64,000 nucleotides of DNA from Sarcocystis neurona (lineage: Eukaryota > Apicomplexa > Conoidasida > Eucoccidiorida > Sarcocystidae), in assembly GCA_000727475.1 (NCBI GenBank), contig KL647295.1, positions 3,747,976 to 3,811,975 on the forward strand, in the 5' to 3' direction. Shown here piece after piece: positions 1 to 11,100 of the stretch; the first letter of the stretch is position 1; each line of letters starts with the position of its first letter. The notes beneath the pieces were generated by a model. The model searched no databases and had not been told where the DNA came from. It saw only the letters and a program-made list of their open reading frames with translations. The position numbers and the translations under genes are program-made.

Positions 1-4
1 GACG

Positions 5-235
5 TATTCTTTCACTCTTCATACGGCCACCCAATATCGGAAGTGCATTGCGCGCCTCCCGGTTCCGCAGAGTCACATGCGTATTCTTTCACCCTTTCTA
101 CGGCTACCAAGTCTCGGAAGTGCATTGCGCGTCTCCCGGTTCCGAAGACTCATACGCCTATTCTTTCACCACTTCTACGGCTACCCAGTATCGGAAGTGC
201 ATTGCGCGCCTCCCGGTTCCGAGGAGTCATTCGCG
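5..235. repeat. 77-bp tandem repeat, about three copies
   Basis: Three consecutive copies begin at 5, 82 and 159, each starting TATTCTTTCAC and carrying the shared block GGAAGTGCATTGCGCG. The spacing is exactly 77 bp each time, with a few substitutions between copies. The array probably continues left of the window. Because 77 is not a multiple of three, each copy shifts the reading frame, so similar peptides appear in different frames. The stop codon of the giant minus-strand gene lies in the third copy. Confidence 0.9.
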
Positions 236-3200
236 CCAGAGTCTCGTCTGCGTCGGAATCGGGTAGAAAGTCTCTGCAGGAGGGTCGGAAGGTTACGTTG
301 CTCCTCCCTGTTTTCGTGCGTGCTGCGTGTGGACCAGGGCGAGGGCATTTGATCGAAGGCTGTCAGCAACGAGTTCTTCTTCGATGGCACGCGCCAGCCG
401 TGTAGCGGAGAACTGACAGTTTGTTGACTCCCTGCAGCGGTGCTGCTCGCCACCTGTTCGTCAGCGCAGAGCGTCAACGTAGCGGCAGCCGCGCTCGCTG
501 CAGCTGTCGGTGATGCTCCTGTTCCTGCTGCTGGGACTGCGGCGGTAGTGAGTACTGCCGCTGGAGCTGCGGATTGTCCTATCTGTGAAAAGCCACTTGC
601 CGTCGCCGCTGGCGAAGACAGACAGACCACACCTTCGACGGCCTTGTCTTCTCTTCCCCTTCCATTACTGCGTTTCCAGCGCCAGCGCAGCCCCCCGCCC
701 GTCCGTCGTCGGTTGTCCTCTTGCGCGGGAAGGACTCGTGCTTCAGCGGAGCACAGGCGATTCGCCAGAAATCCCTGCCGCATCAGTAATGCAGTGTTAG
801 GCGCGTTATGTGGGGTAGTCCCTTCTGAGGCGACATCGTCTTCAGCGAGTGCGGAGAGCGTCGCCGGGCGGGACGCCGCTGGCACCGGCGATCTTCTGCC
901 GCCAAGGCTGCAAGCCCCGCCAAATCCTTTTCCTTCTCCTTCCTCCTGTTTCTTCCCTTCTGGTTTTTCTTTTGGAGGACCCGTCACACAAATGTTCTCT
1001 CCAGTGGGCCGGTCGTTCGCCCTTTTGCAGTCAACGACCCCGTCCCGCTTCTTTCTCGTGTGAAGGACATCGCGGCCAGCACCAAAGACGTCGTTCTTGT
1101 TGTTGCTGCTACTGTCCTCCAAGACGCTCTTCTCAGCTTTTGAACACAGCCCACTTATCGCGAATACCTTCAAAGACGCTGGTGGTCCTTCCTCGAGAGC
1201 GGGCTGCTGCTCGCAAGTCTGGGGAACTTCTTTCTTCTCTGAGACGCAGACTTCGGGAGCCGCCACACCCAACTCCGGGGCACACGTCGGCTGCGCGTCG
1301 TCATGTACCTGCGGACGTCCACCCTGTTGTTCAGCACTCGGCTGCTCGCAGGGTCTTCGCTCGGTCACTCCCCCCGCCGAATTTCTGTCTCTCTTTACAG
1401 GCAAAACGCATGGTCGCTGTTTCAGAGGACTCCGAGTCTTCGCGATCGCTTGACGCTCTGCGTCGCCGCTGTTACCTTCATCACCACTTACGAGAGACTC
1501 TGTCCTTCTCTCGTCCCGCTCTTTCTTCTGTTTCTGCATGTTCCCAAGTTCTTTTAACGTCCCGCTGATACCTGCCTCTTCTTTCTCTAGCCGACGCCGT
1601 TGCAGCTCCTCATCCTTCGCATGAGGCTTCTTGATGCCATGTGCAGTCGGCTTCTGCGCCCGCTCCGCTTCCCCGCGATGTTCGGCTTTCGGCTTCTCTC
1701 TCACCGTCTGCTCCCGGTCAACCGGCAACCCTTGTTGTTGCTGCTGCCTCTTCCTCTGCTGCGGCCTTTGCTCGGGGGGCTGCTGCGGCTTCTGCTGCTT
1801 CATCTGTTGGTCTTGTTGACCACGGGGTTCTTCGTTCTCCGGGCGTCGCCCTTCAACTGACAGCTTCTTCTCTGCAGCCGCTGCTGTTGTCTGCTGGAGC
1901 GCTTGCTGCCCCCTACACTCATTTTCTCCCTTTTGCTGTCTTTGCTGTCGTGTTTCATGCGGCTGAGGCGGGCACTGCTGCTGGTGGGGACTTTTTTCTT
2001 CCACCTGCTTCCCTTCTTCTTCTTCGGGCCGCTGCGGAGGCCGCTGCTCGCGCTGCATCTCTTGTCTTTGAAGCTCTAAGAATTGTTCGTCAGTCTGCTG
2101 CTGCAGCGCCTGTCCTCCACTCTCGCAGCTGTTTTGTTTCGGCTTTTGTTCGGTGGCTGCGACAGCAGTCTTTCTGTCTTCTGCCTGGTGGTGTGTTGTT
2201 CCTTGCTTCTCGGCTGCCCCGTGCACCTCCAACGCTGAACTTCTTTTTCCTGCTGTCTTCGCTTCTTCAACAGGTTCCTCCGTCACTTTTTTCAACGCAG
2301 GTGTTCGCGGCTGCCTTCCACGCGGTTTCTGCAGTCGAGGCGAAGGACGAACATCATCTGCTGTTGCTGATCTACGGAGTATCCTTCCGGCTGCTGTATC
2401 TTGCGGCGTGTTCGGCGGCCCGACAGTTTGTCCATTCCCTCCTTTTCCCTCGCGCACGGACGTTCGTTCCATCTGCTGCTGATTCAGCTGAGCTGCTTTC
2501 TTCTTGACAATAACTATAGAAGACTGCGAAGACAGCGGAGGGGTGCTTGCATCGCTCTCGGTGACCCACAAATCCTCGTCGTCCTCCTCCTCTGGCAATT
2601 GGGCTCCTAGTTGCTCCGGCGGTTGCTCGGAGTCTTTGTTTCTTGTTGCTGCTGCTCCTTCATTTTCTTGTACTACTTCTGCTTGTTCTCCGTCTTCCTC
2701 TCCTTCTCCTTCTCCTCCTTGTCGTTCAGCGTCAGCCGCGGGGGACGAGAAGCCCCTGAAAAAGAGAGGCACAAGAAACCGCTTGAGTCTCTCACCCGTT
2801 GTTATTCTCCTTCCTCCACTGCTTCCGTCTTGTGGGGTTCTTCTAGTCAGCGAAGAAAATCGGGACAGCCTTCTACGCTCCTCTGTCTCGCCTTGTCCTG
2901 CGGCAGCGTCGCTGCTTCTTCTCCTTCTGAAAAATCTGGGCAGGCGTCTTCTGAAGTCTCCTTCTTCTTCTTCTTCGTCTTCGTCGTCCTCCTCTTCGTC
3001 TTCGTCCGTGTCAAAGCGGCGTGCTGCTCCTCCGCCAGGCGGACGCATACCCTCAGCGCTCAAGCCACCATCCACACTGCCCGGCTCGAAGGTGAATGAG
3101 CAGCTCCCCGCCTGTCTCAGCGGTTCTACGGGTCCCGATCGCCCTCTTCGGTACCAAATGCCGGGAGACACGCCTGCGGCCCCGCTCAGTCCACCTGACC

Positions 3201-6200
3201 CGTACCGCAGGCGACCCTGCACGTCGGCACTAGATTCTGGCAGCGAGTAGGGAGAAGAGAAGAATCGTTCTCGCTGGGAGTGCTGCTGTTGCAGTGGGTG
3301 GCAGAGCTGCGGCAGGACCGGAGGACGACGCGCTGCTGCTGCTTGGGCTACTGCGCGCGCTGCCACACTGCACCGTCCTAGCTGCTGGTAGGCGGCCAGG
3401 TTTCCATCCCCTAGCGCGCCCACAGCAGCCGCGCCGCCCTGCAGTAGTGGCAGCCCGTTCGCCAGCACCAGCGGGTCGTTTACTGCAGGGAACGCCGAGC
3501 CGTTCTGCAGCATCAGCAGCCGTCGCAGCTGCCGGGCCCGCGCCTGCGGAAACAGCGTCTCGGGTGTGTCTAGGGGATGGTAGTATCGCGGACAGACGTG
3601 GGAACACGGCGCCCTTGGTGGCTGATATATTGCGTAGTCTCGTGGGCGCCATCCCCCGCCGCTACTATATCGCTCCTCGTTTCGCACGGGGTCCCAGCCC
3701 TGTCTCGGCAACGGGTCTCTGCGGGCGACTTCACCCGCCGCGGGCCGTCTCACTGCCGCTGCTTGTTCCTGCCGCTGCTCATCACCGCGCCATGCAGTCT
3801 GCAGTTGTCCGTGCTGCTTCGTCAGCATCTGCTGCTGCTGTTGCGGGGGCTGCCGCCTCTGCGCAGACGGCTGCGCTGGTTGTTTCTGCTGAGGAAGTTG
3901 CTGCTGCGGCACTCTGGGCGCCTGATGCTGCAGCAGTCCCTGTTGCTGCTGTTGCCTCTGTTGATGTTGCTGCTGTTGCGTCTGTGAATGTTGCTGCTGT
4001 TGCTGCTTCTGTGGATGCTGCTGCTGCTGGGGATGCTTCAGCTGTTGCTGCTGCAGCGATTCCGCCGCAGGAGAAGATCTCCTCAGCCAATGGAAGGGCG
4101 ATTCCTTCTTGAGCCTCTGCGTCTTGCCTCTGTCGTCTTCTTTCGCCTGAGGTCTCTCATCCGTGCCGTGGTCACGAACCGCCTCCCTCTCTCTTTCGAG
4201 CAGACTTATCACCAGCGGCAGCAGGGGACCGACGTATCGACTGCAGTTCCTAGAGACAACCGTGCGGCCTCTACGCGTCCACCTCGAAGCAGCAGTGGGT
4301 CTTCGGCAGCCGACCAGAATATAGAAGCTTTCTTCTCGAGGAGGGTTGTTTTCGCGTGGGACATCTGCTGCTGGTGCGCAGCCTGCGTCAGGCGGAGATT
4401 CTTTCAAGCTCGTGCTGCTGGACGAATCCTCCCCTCCACGAGGCTGCCGTGCTACGTCTGCGGCTCTACCTGCTACCTCCCGTCCATCCTTCTGTGTCGC
4501 GGGCCCTATCTCTCCGCGTTTCTCTTCCCGTGCTCCCGCTGTTAGTGCTGCTACTGTCGTTCGTCCTCCTGCCGCTAACGGCGCTGCTGCTGCAGCAACA
4601 GACGCGCAGTCGGAGCGGCTTCGCGACAGCAGACCGCCTGCTTGACGGTAGGTGCTGCTGTGCACACGGGAGATGAGGGGCCGGCGAAGGGGAGCCTCCT
4701 GCTGCACGGGTGGAGAGAGACGGCAGAGCACGCCAGGCGTCGTCTCTCCGTCAGACGAGAAGCAGTCCACAGAGAAAGTCACCCTCTTTCGCAGACGTGG
4801 CGGAGCAGGATCAGGCAGAGTCTCTCTCACCAGCGGTGGTGGAGGTGGTTCTGTATTTCGCAGTATTACTCTCACCGACAGCTGCTGTGCGCGCCAACCT
4901 TCGAGACGCCCCTCGCAGGTGCTGTGACGCTTGCCGGAGTGGCGAGACGCCGCTGCCGCTGCCACCGCATATTTCTGCTTGTTTGGTTCCGGTGTCTTTC
5001 TCTGCAGTTCGCTGCCGCTCAAACTCGTAGGCCTCCCACGTCCGCCCTCGGATGAGCGCTGCTGCGTTGCGGAGGAAAGCATTGCTGCCATTCCTATTCC
5101 GTCAGCAATGCCCTCACCTCTGCTCTCCAGGAGACTCGCGCTACGGGTGCAGCCAACAAGCTGTTTTCTTCGGTCGCCGCAGCAGTGACACGGTCTCATT
5201 TCCAAGTCGCTTTGTGAACTGCCTGAGCCCCAGCCGCTTGCAAACGTCCGGTCTTCAATTTCTCCCTTCCCACGAATGTTCCATCCGTCCGTTTCCTTCA
5301 GAGCCCACCCACGTCCTGAAACGCCAGCACTAGTCCTTGCAGCGGACTCGCGTTTCATGAAGCCGTTGCTCCCTGCGGGGGGGCCACCATTTGAGAGAGA
5401 GCGCCGGCATGGAGGAGGATTCAGCGGAGCGGTTGTCAAAACTGTTTCTTCTGCGTGCGTTTTCTGAGTTTCTGCCAGTGGATACTTTCCCAGCCAGCCA
5501 CCCTCTGCAGAGGTGGACTGGTTCACGTGCGAGGACGGTTCGGTCGAAAAGCTTGTACCTTCCAGGACACGCCCCGAGTTGTACGTATTCGCGGCAGCGC
5601 AGGTGAATTGGCGGCGTATATCTGTGATAATTGATTTAAACACATCTTTCTGCATCGGCGTGTTCATGTGTGAGAAGACAAGATTCCACGGAGGAACGTT
5701 GTTCATACTTCTTCCCACGGGCAGCCCGTACTCGCGTCCGAAAGCTTCGTAGCCAGCAGACTTCACCTTTCCCTTGTCCAGCTGCTTCCGCTGCAGACGC
5801 AGCAGTAATAAACCCCCTCCGTCTCCCTGCCAGGTCCAGCCGCAGTCCTCAAACTGCTCGACGCGCACACGGCGACTGCTTTCCTTGAGTGTTTTCAATG
5901 GAGATCCTCTTTCCCCTTCTCGTCCTTCTCCTTTTTCCCCCCCAGCTTCTCGACGGGATGCTGCCTCTGCCGCTGCGGCAGCTGCTGCAGCGTAGCGGCG
6001 CATAAGGACGCGGCACGCGAGACTGACTGGCGCAGAGCTTTCGGGGGGAGGAAGGCCACAACTCAATACGATATCTGAAATGTTTACGTCTGCTGCTGAG
6101 AAGCCCGATACGTCAGCTAGTGCGCTTGAGGTAGGAGACACGTCGGAGATTGGATCTGACGCGGCTTGAGAAGCTTTAGTAGCTGGCGCAGTTAGTCCCC

Positions 6201-7641
6201 TGTCTTTTGTAGAATCATTACGGGAATTATCTGATGCGTTTGGTGGGACACCCTCCCCTGACTTTGTATCGCGAAGGTCGGCTACAGGCGATGCAGGCAG
6301 TCTGTCAGCGTTTGTCACAGCGAGGAGAGCGGGGGTGGAGGGCGAAGATTGTCTATCTGCGATTGTTGTCGGCTTCGGAAGATCAGAGATATCCTGGCTT
6401 TTCAACGGCGGCGTCTGACAAGCAACGCTGAAAGATGCGAGGTCAAGAGAGCAAGAGACTGATGGATCCAATGCCTCTGCTCTGCAGCATTCGGACTGAC
6501 GCTGCGGCGACGCGTATGAGGCTGTGGAGGCTGAAGAGCAGCCACTACGTGTGAAAGACGTAAAGGTCGAGGAAATGCTTGCCCTCGGCGACAGCGCCTG
6601 GGAGCCAGAAGAAAATCCGCGTCTTGCGCTACCTTTCGTACAATCTGAAGTCTCTTTTGTAAACGAGCCACCATCTACGCTAGACTGAATGGCTGGATCC
6701 AGCAGTTCTGAAGAACATGCAGTACCATACATAGTGCTCAGATACGGCACAGCCGAGCCGCGTTCTTGGTAAAGCTGGTGAACGTCCAGGCCCGCACAAG
6801 TAGAAATCTCGCCAGCAATCGGGCCCGGCGTGTGACAACGGGCGGGGGATACGGTGGTCTCTCCTTGCTCTTCCCCAAAGAAAGAATTTATGTGTTCAGG
6901 CGAGTCTTTCCGAAAAAACGGGCTTTCGTCGCAGCTGGGATGCTGTAAGGCCGGCTCTACGCGTACTGGAGAGCTCCATGTCCCTCTTTTCAATACTTCA
7001 TCCGATTGTAGACACTGTTGTGTTTCGGGCAGGGATGCTTGGGAGCAACCAGACGTCAATACGTTGGCTGCATGATGGATATTTCTGGCATTCGCTGAGT
7101 TCTCCCGGACAGTGCCACGTTCACTTCGTCCAAAATCCGCGTTATGCCGCACTTGGGAGTACCTGCTGTGCGGGTTGCTTCCGCCGTCGCCATCGATGCT
7201 GAAGCTCTTTGCTATTTTAGCAACATCGGGGAGGGCATGGTTAGATACACGAGAGGAAGCCGGTTGTCGGTGAGCGGAGGGCCAACCTCGCTGCTGCTCT
7301 AAATCACTCCCCCGTTGTGACTCTCCACATGCCGAGAACGTCTCTGCCAGATACTCGTACGACGTCTCCTGGTGGTGAGATCTCGCGTCAAATGAGTCCG
7401 TATCTTTTTTTGTGGCATCCGTATGCGCTACCTGTGACAACGGCGCCGCAGGACGGCGGCGCCCCGGAGAGCACTGATACGCAGAGCGTTCAACGGGAGA
7501 ACCTGACGTGCTGCGTTTAAGAACTGTTGAATATTGACATACACCACGTCCCCGCGCCGCCTGAACAGATTTTTTTTCTTCGGCGCTTGTCGTTGAGGGC
7601 CGCGGCCCTCGCCCCGGTCTATCATCGAGCGGAGGCTGCAT
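181..7641 (-). CDS. Giant low-complexity protein of unknown function (about 2,486 aa)
   Basis: One uninterrupted frame runs from the first ATG at 7641 to a TAG at 181-183. The frame stays open upstream to a GTG at 7719, so an upstream start or exon is possible. I recognise no catalytic domain. In order from the N terminus it shows a Ser/Thr-rich region (about residues 1-500); an Ala run; a less repetitive block with WNLVFSHMNTPMQKDVF that may be a folded segment; RKRVTFSVD at about residue 951, which matches the PP1-docking pattern [RK]VxF; a segment ESFYILVGCRR; a Gln-rich zone (about 1,190-1,300); an acidic run DEDEEEDDEDEEEEE near residue 1,550 followed by Arg-rich sequence; and a long Gln/Glu/Lys-rich C-terminal third. 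No signal peptide or membrane segment is evident. Gln, Ala and Glu runs of this kind are usual in coccidian proteins. The last codons fall in the 77-bp repeat, so the true 3' end could differ if the final part is spliced. Confidence 0.7.
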   Translation of the reverse strand: MQPPLDDRPGRGPRPSTTSAEEKKSVQAARGRGVCQYSTVLKRSTSGSPVERSAYQCSPGRRRPAAPLSQVAHTDATKKDTDSFDARSHHQETSYEYLAETFSACGESQRGSDLEQQRGWPSAHRQPASSRVSNHALPDVAKIAKSFSIDGDGGSNPHSRYSQVRHNADFGRSERGTVRENSANARNIHHAANVLTSGCSQASLPETQQCLQSDEVLKRGTWSSPVRVEPALQHPSCDESPFFRKDSPEHINSFFGEEQGETTVSPARCHTPGPIAGEISTCAGLDVHQLYQERGSAVPYLSTMYGTACSSELLDPAIQSSVDGGSFTKETSDCTKGSARRGFSSGSQALSPRASISSTFTSFTRSGCSSASTASYASPQRQSECCRAEALDPSVSCSLDLASFSVACQTPPLKSQDISDLPKPTTIADRQSSPSTPALLAVTNADRLPASPVADLRDTKSGEGVPPNASDNSRNDSTKDRGLTAPATKASQAASDPISDVSPTSSALADVSGFSAADVNISDIVLSCGLPPPESSAPVSLACRVLMRRYAAAAAAAAEAASRREAGGEKGEGREGERGSPLKTLKESSRRVRVEQFEDCGWTWQGDGGGLLLLRLQRKQLDKGKVKSAGYEAFGREYGLPVGRSMNNVPPWNLVFSHMNTPMQKDVFKSIITDIRRQFTCAAANTYNSGRVLEGTSFSTEPSSHVNQSTSAEGGWLGKYPLAETQKTHAEETVLTTAPLNPPPCRRSLSNGGPPAGSNGFMKRESAARTSAGVSGRGWALKETDGWNIRGKGEIEDRTFASGWGSGSSQSDLEMRPCHCCGDRRKQLVGCTRSASLLESRGEGIADGIGMAAMLSSATQQRSSEGGRGRPTSLSGSELQRKTPEPNKQKYAVAAAAASRHSGKRHSTCEGRLEGWRAQQLSVRVILRNTEPPPPPLVRETLPDPAPPRLRKRVTFSVDCFSSDGETTPGVLCRLSPPVQQEAPLRRPLISRVHSSTYRQAGGLLSRSRSDCASVAAAAAPLAAGGRTTVAALTAGAREEKRGEIGPATQKDGREVAGRAADVARQPRGGEDSSSSTSLKESPPDAGCAPAADVPRENNPPREESFYILVGCRRPTAASRWTRRGRTVVSRNCSRYVGPLLPLVISLLEREREAVRDHGTDERPQAKEDDRGKTQRLKKESPFHWLRRSSPAAESLQQQQLKHPQQQQHPQKQQQQQHSQTQQQQHQQRQQQQQGLLQHQAPRVPQQQLPQQKQPAQPSAQRRQPPQQQQQMLTKQHGQLQTAWRGDEQRQEQAAAVRRPAAGEVARRDPLPRQGWDPVRNEERYSSGGGWRPRDYAIYQPPRAPCSHVCPRYYHPLDTPETLFPQARARQLRRLLMLQNGSAFPAVNDPLVLANGLPLLQGGAAAVGALGDGNLAAYQQLGRCSVAARAVAQAAAARRPPVLPQLCHPLQQQHSQRERFFSSPYSLPESSADVQGRLRYGSGGLSGAAGVSPGIWYRRGRSGPVEPLRQAGSCSFTFEPGSVDGGLSAEGMRPPGGGAARRFDTDEDEEEDDEDEEEEEGDFRRRLPRFFRRRRSSDAAAGQGETEERRRLSRFSSLTRRTPQDGSSGGRRITTGERLKRFLVPLFFRGFSSPAADAERQGGEGEGEEDGEQAEVVQENEGAAATRNKDSEQPPEQLGAQLPEEEDDEDLWVTESDASTPPLSSQSSIVIVKKKAAQLNQQQMERTSVREGKGGNGQTVGPPNTPQDTAAGRILRRSATADDVRPSPRLQKPRGRQPRTPALKKVTEEPVEEAKTAGKRSSALEVHGAAEKQGTTHHQAEDRKTAVAATEQKPKQNSCESGGQALQQQTDEQFLELQRQEMQREQRPPQRPEEEEGKQVEEKSPHQQQCPPQPHETRQQRQQKGENECRGQQALQQTTAAAAEKKLSVEGRRPENEEPRGQQDQQMKQQKPQQPPEQRPQQRKRQQQQQGLPVDREQTVREKPKAEHRGEAERAQKPTAHGIKKPHAKDEELQRRRLEKEEAGISGTLKELGNMQKQKKERDERRTESLVSGDEGNSGDAERQAIAKTRSPLKQRPCVLPVKRDRNSAGGVTERRPCEQPSAEQQGGRPQVHDDAQPTCAPELGVAAPEVCVSEKKEVPQTCEQQPALEEGPPASLKVFAISGLCSKAEKSVLEDSSSNNKNDVFGAGRDVLHTRKKRDGVVDCKRANDRPTGENICVTGPPKEKPEGKKQEEGEGKGFGGACSLGGRRSPVPAASRPATLSALAEDDVASEGTTPHNAPNTALLMRQGFLANRLCSAEARVLPAQEDNRRRTGGGLRWRWKRSNGRGREDKAVEGVVCLSSPAATASGFSQIGQSAAPAAVLTTAAVPAAGTGASPTAAASAAAATLTLCADEQVASSTAAGSQQTVSSPLHGWRVPSKKNSLLTAFDQMPSPWSTRSTHENREEQRNLPTLLQRLSTRFRRRRDSGANDSSEPGGAQCTSDTG

Positions 7642-8159
7642 TGCGGAACACAGCGGAATTGAGCATTGCTGCTGTGGAGACCCTAGGCGTGGCGTGGTTG
7701 CGCCTACAGATGCTTTCACGGCGTGTCAAACAACGTGGAGCTTTCGAGTGTCTTCGGTGCCCTCTGCTGTGTGTCGTACGCCGATTTTTCAAATTCGGCC
7801 ACGCAAATCTTTCCTCTCTCCTGGGCTCCTGCTGCTTTCATGGATCGCTTCATTCTCTTGTGACCGCTACTTTCCCCCGCAGGCCACGCCACAACCGTAG
7901 GACTACCGCACTGCACCTGTTGACGTGCGTTTGGATACCTTCGCTCCACCAGAGCATCTCACACGGCCCGTGGCGCGGCACACGGTCTCTAGGATGGGAA
8001 ACAACGCAGTCCGCTTGGGTGTTCTGGTCTTTTCGTTGCCTGAATGGAGAAGGAGTTACAGTTTCTGGGTGCTGTAGGGGTGAGCTCGAACGCATTCCCG
8101 GGCAACCCCAGCAGGTGGCGTCGACAGGGGGCATACACGGTTAACACTCAGATGACCTG

Positions 8160-11100
8160 GAGTCCTCCAACACACAGCCTTGCAGCCTTCGCCTAAAGAA
8201 GGAGCATACATGCACACGGAAATCCTTCACAGGACCTGAGTCTCTTCATTTTACGCCCACTGAGCCTTTCTTCCACGCAGTGACAACAGTGTGGAGACGG
8301 TGATACACGTACGCATCGTCGAGCTGACCCGCACGGTCATCACCTTAGGACCTTTGACGTGTTCCGTCAGAAAGGTAACATCTGTCTTGCGAAATGCCGC
8401 GATCCGATAAGATCTTCTTGACAACACTCCACAGGAACTCAGCAATGTGAAATACAACAAGGCGAAGTTCTGCGGGGGTAACCTACGATACACAAGCGTC
8501 GCCGCAGAAGACGCATTGTGCGAGCCTCCAGCAACGACTGATGTATGACACCCCCAAAACGCACATAAGCGAGAATAGCGCTTCACTCGCTTCCCTGAAG
8601 AAACCAAACTGTCGGTTAGGGAAGTCAGGTTTACACCAGGGTACAGCAGAAACGCTGTTTCCGTTGTACGGTCCGCTATGGTGGGTTCAAGCCGGTGGCC
8701 AGCGCTGTCTGGGTAGCCTACAACCGTCGCCGCCGAATCACAAACTCCACACCATCGCGGTCCTCCTATTTTACATGTTACTAGTTTACACGCCAGTTAA
8801 TGGCAATCCATGCTGGATATGGTACAAAGGGGAGAGTTTTCCCATCTCAACTACGACCGGCCAACCCCGCCTCATCGCGCCGGTTTACGAGAGACACAAT
8901 CAAGGAGAGACATTCGCAATCATCATAAATACATGTAATCCCCGAAACGGCGGTGGCACCAGATAACACTTAACACAGATAATTACTACAGTCGGTGTTA
9001 CTTTACAAAGCAAGTTGTCGACGACCACCAATGTGGTGCACGGTCACGAGAGATCGACGGTTACGCCCCCTCTGTCCCGGCCCCCGATGATCGGCACCGA
9101 ATCGCACCGCACGAGGTAAAGGACGACATGTGCTGTAAAGGTGGCCCTAATGGGTTCCACCATTACTTTTCAAAGAGCTGATTTATGATTCTGCCTGCTA
9201 GAGTCGTGCGGGCGGCCAGTGCCGGTGTAATACGCGGTACGATGGTGCTAGAGGGAGCACCGTGGCGCGTTCTACGCTGACCGCGCGTGTACGCGACGGA
9301 CGCCAGGGGTCTTGCTCGGGCTCGCGTACGAGCTGTATACAGGAGGAAGCAGCCATGCCATGTAGATCTACTAGCGATGCTCGCTCCCTACAGCGACGCG
9401 TCCGTTGATTAGGGACAGAACCACCTAAGGAACGTAAGAATTGAAAAAGTCGACCCTTGCGCAGTGTAACTACACAGAATGCAATAATATAGCCGGCCGC
9501 TTTATTGTGTTGTACTGTCAGGTGGTCGCCGTGGTAAGGGGCACTGTACGTACACTTTATTAAGCATGGTGTCCACCAGACTCGCCCATGAGCCACGCAC
9601 GCGTCACGTTGGCGCAGAGGGGTACCACCACCGACGGAGGTACCACTGCCCCCGTCGCGGGGGGTGATGATGACGCGGGTAGTCTCTAACAACCGGTACC
9701 TTTGTCTGTCCGGTCGTGGTTTGGCGGGAAGAGATTTGATCATGTGTCTACTTCAAAGGGGCCCGCACGATCACGAACGGCAGCCCGGGACGGTACTCGT
9801 CAACCGCGTAAGCCACGCCGGACACTCCTTCACCACCGCAGGACTCCCGGTAGCAGTATTACCAGGGCAAAGACGTCCACATTACCGTGAGCCAGATGGG
9901 CGCCCTAATGCGTCGCCGTTGGGGTAGGCGCGGCGCACGACGCGTACTAGCACCCGGTTTTGGAATAAGGGATTTGTAGAGACGCCTTTCTACAGCCACA
10001 CGTCCTTCTGTCCCATCGTAGATGCCTCGTGTTGATGGCGATGCTACTCACTCCGTTACTTGCCGTAAAGCGGCGGTACAAACTCCTGCGGAAATACTGG
10101 ACGGAGTACGTCGATGCGCACCCTACACAGTATACATGGATGCGCGCAGTGATTAGAGGGGAGATACATTATCATGTTGTGTATCGTTAACCGTAACCAT
10201 CAGGGCCTGCTACACGCCAACGGAGTGAGGCAGTGATGTTGTCGAAAGGGGGAAAGCGTGCCGGGCCCTGATGGACACGTTGCACTCGACGAAAACAGCT
10301 AGTCACCATATGCAACGCCTTCGGGGAAGCTTAATGGCCGGTACCGTTGACTAATCGGGGAAAAGTTGTTACATGCGCCTTCCACGGAATAAAGGCACCC
10401 GCTTTACAGCAGCTAGTGCCCCTTCTGTGGGCGAGTCGTCCGTGGAAACATTGTAGGGGCTCAAGGCAACTATCGATTCTATATGGCGGCGAGCTACCAC
10501 ACAGTCCAGTCCTTCACCCGCAGATATGGTGGGAAAATTTTCATTCAGGACGGAGGCGATGTGGTGAAAGAAGATGGCTGTCTCAAGGATTCTAATCTTG
10601 GTGGACACGGAGCGGCACACGATTCGACGGAGGATTCCGTTGACACGAGAGTTTTCGATGAGCACGGTGCAGGTCGAGTTGCCTGCTCAACGACGATTAC
10701 GTGCACGTTGGTACCGCTGCATAAACTTTTGCAGAGCAGTTTCGTGTACGTTCTGGATATCAAAGCAAGAGAGATTGTCATTCCAGTATTATCCAGTCGT
10801 AATTACCATGTTGTTTGGGGAGAGTAATACCACAGGAATAGGTAGTGGCGCACGTCACCGCAAGACGAAGCGAACTGTGTATCATTGTCTAACGTCCGGG
10901 AGCCGTGTAGGGAGACCCGCTGAGAGTAGCCATTGTGGTGCCGTGTTAGCGATACTTTCCGATTTCGAAAAACGAAGCGTAAGTGCCTACGGGACATTTC
11001 ACAATGTGACGTACGCGCAGCAATGCAACCTGCTGCGGTGGAGTCGCACGGCCTGGTTGAACGAGAGCCTTTCTATTACGCATCGGCAACAATAAATCTC

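Noticed and set aside
7642..7719. Start of the giant gene at 7719
   Set aside because: The codon there is GTG. The first ATG in frame is at 7641, so the CDS was placed there.
8680..8705. tRNA B-box-like GGTTCAAGCC
   Set aside because: No matching A box lies upstream and the flanking bases do not pair as a T arm or acceptor stem.
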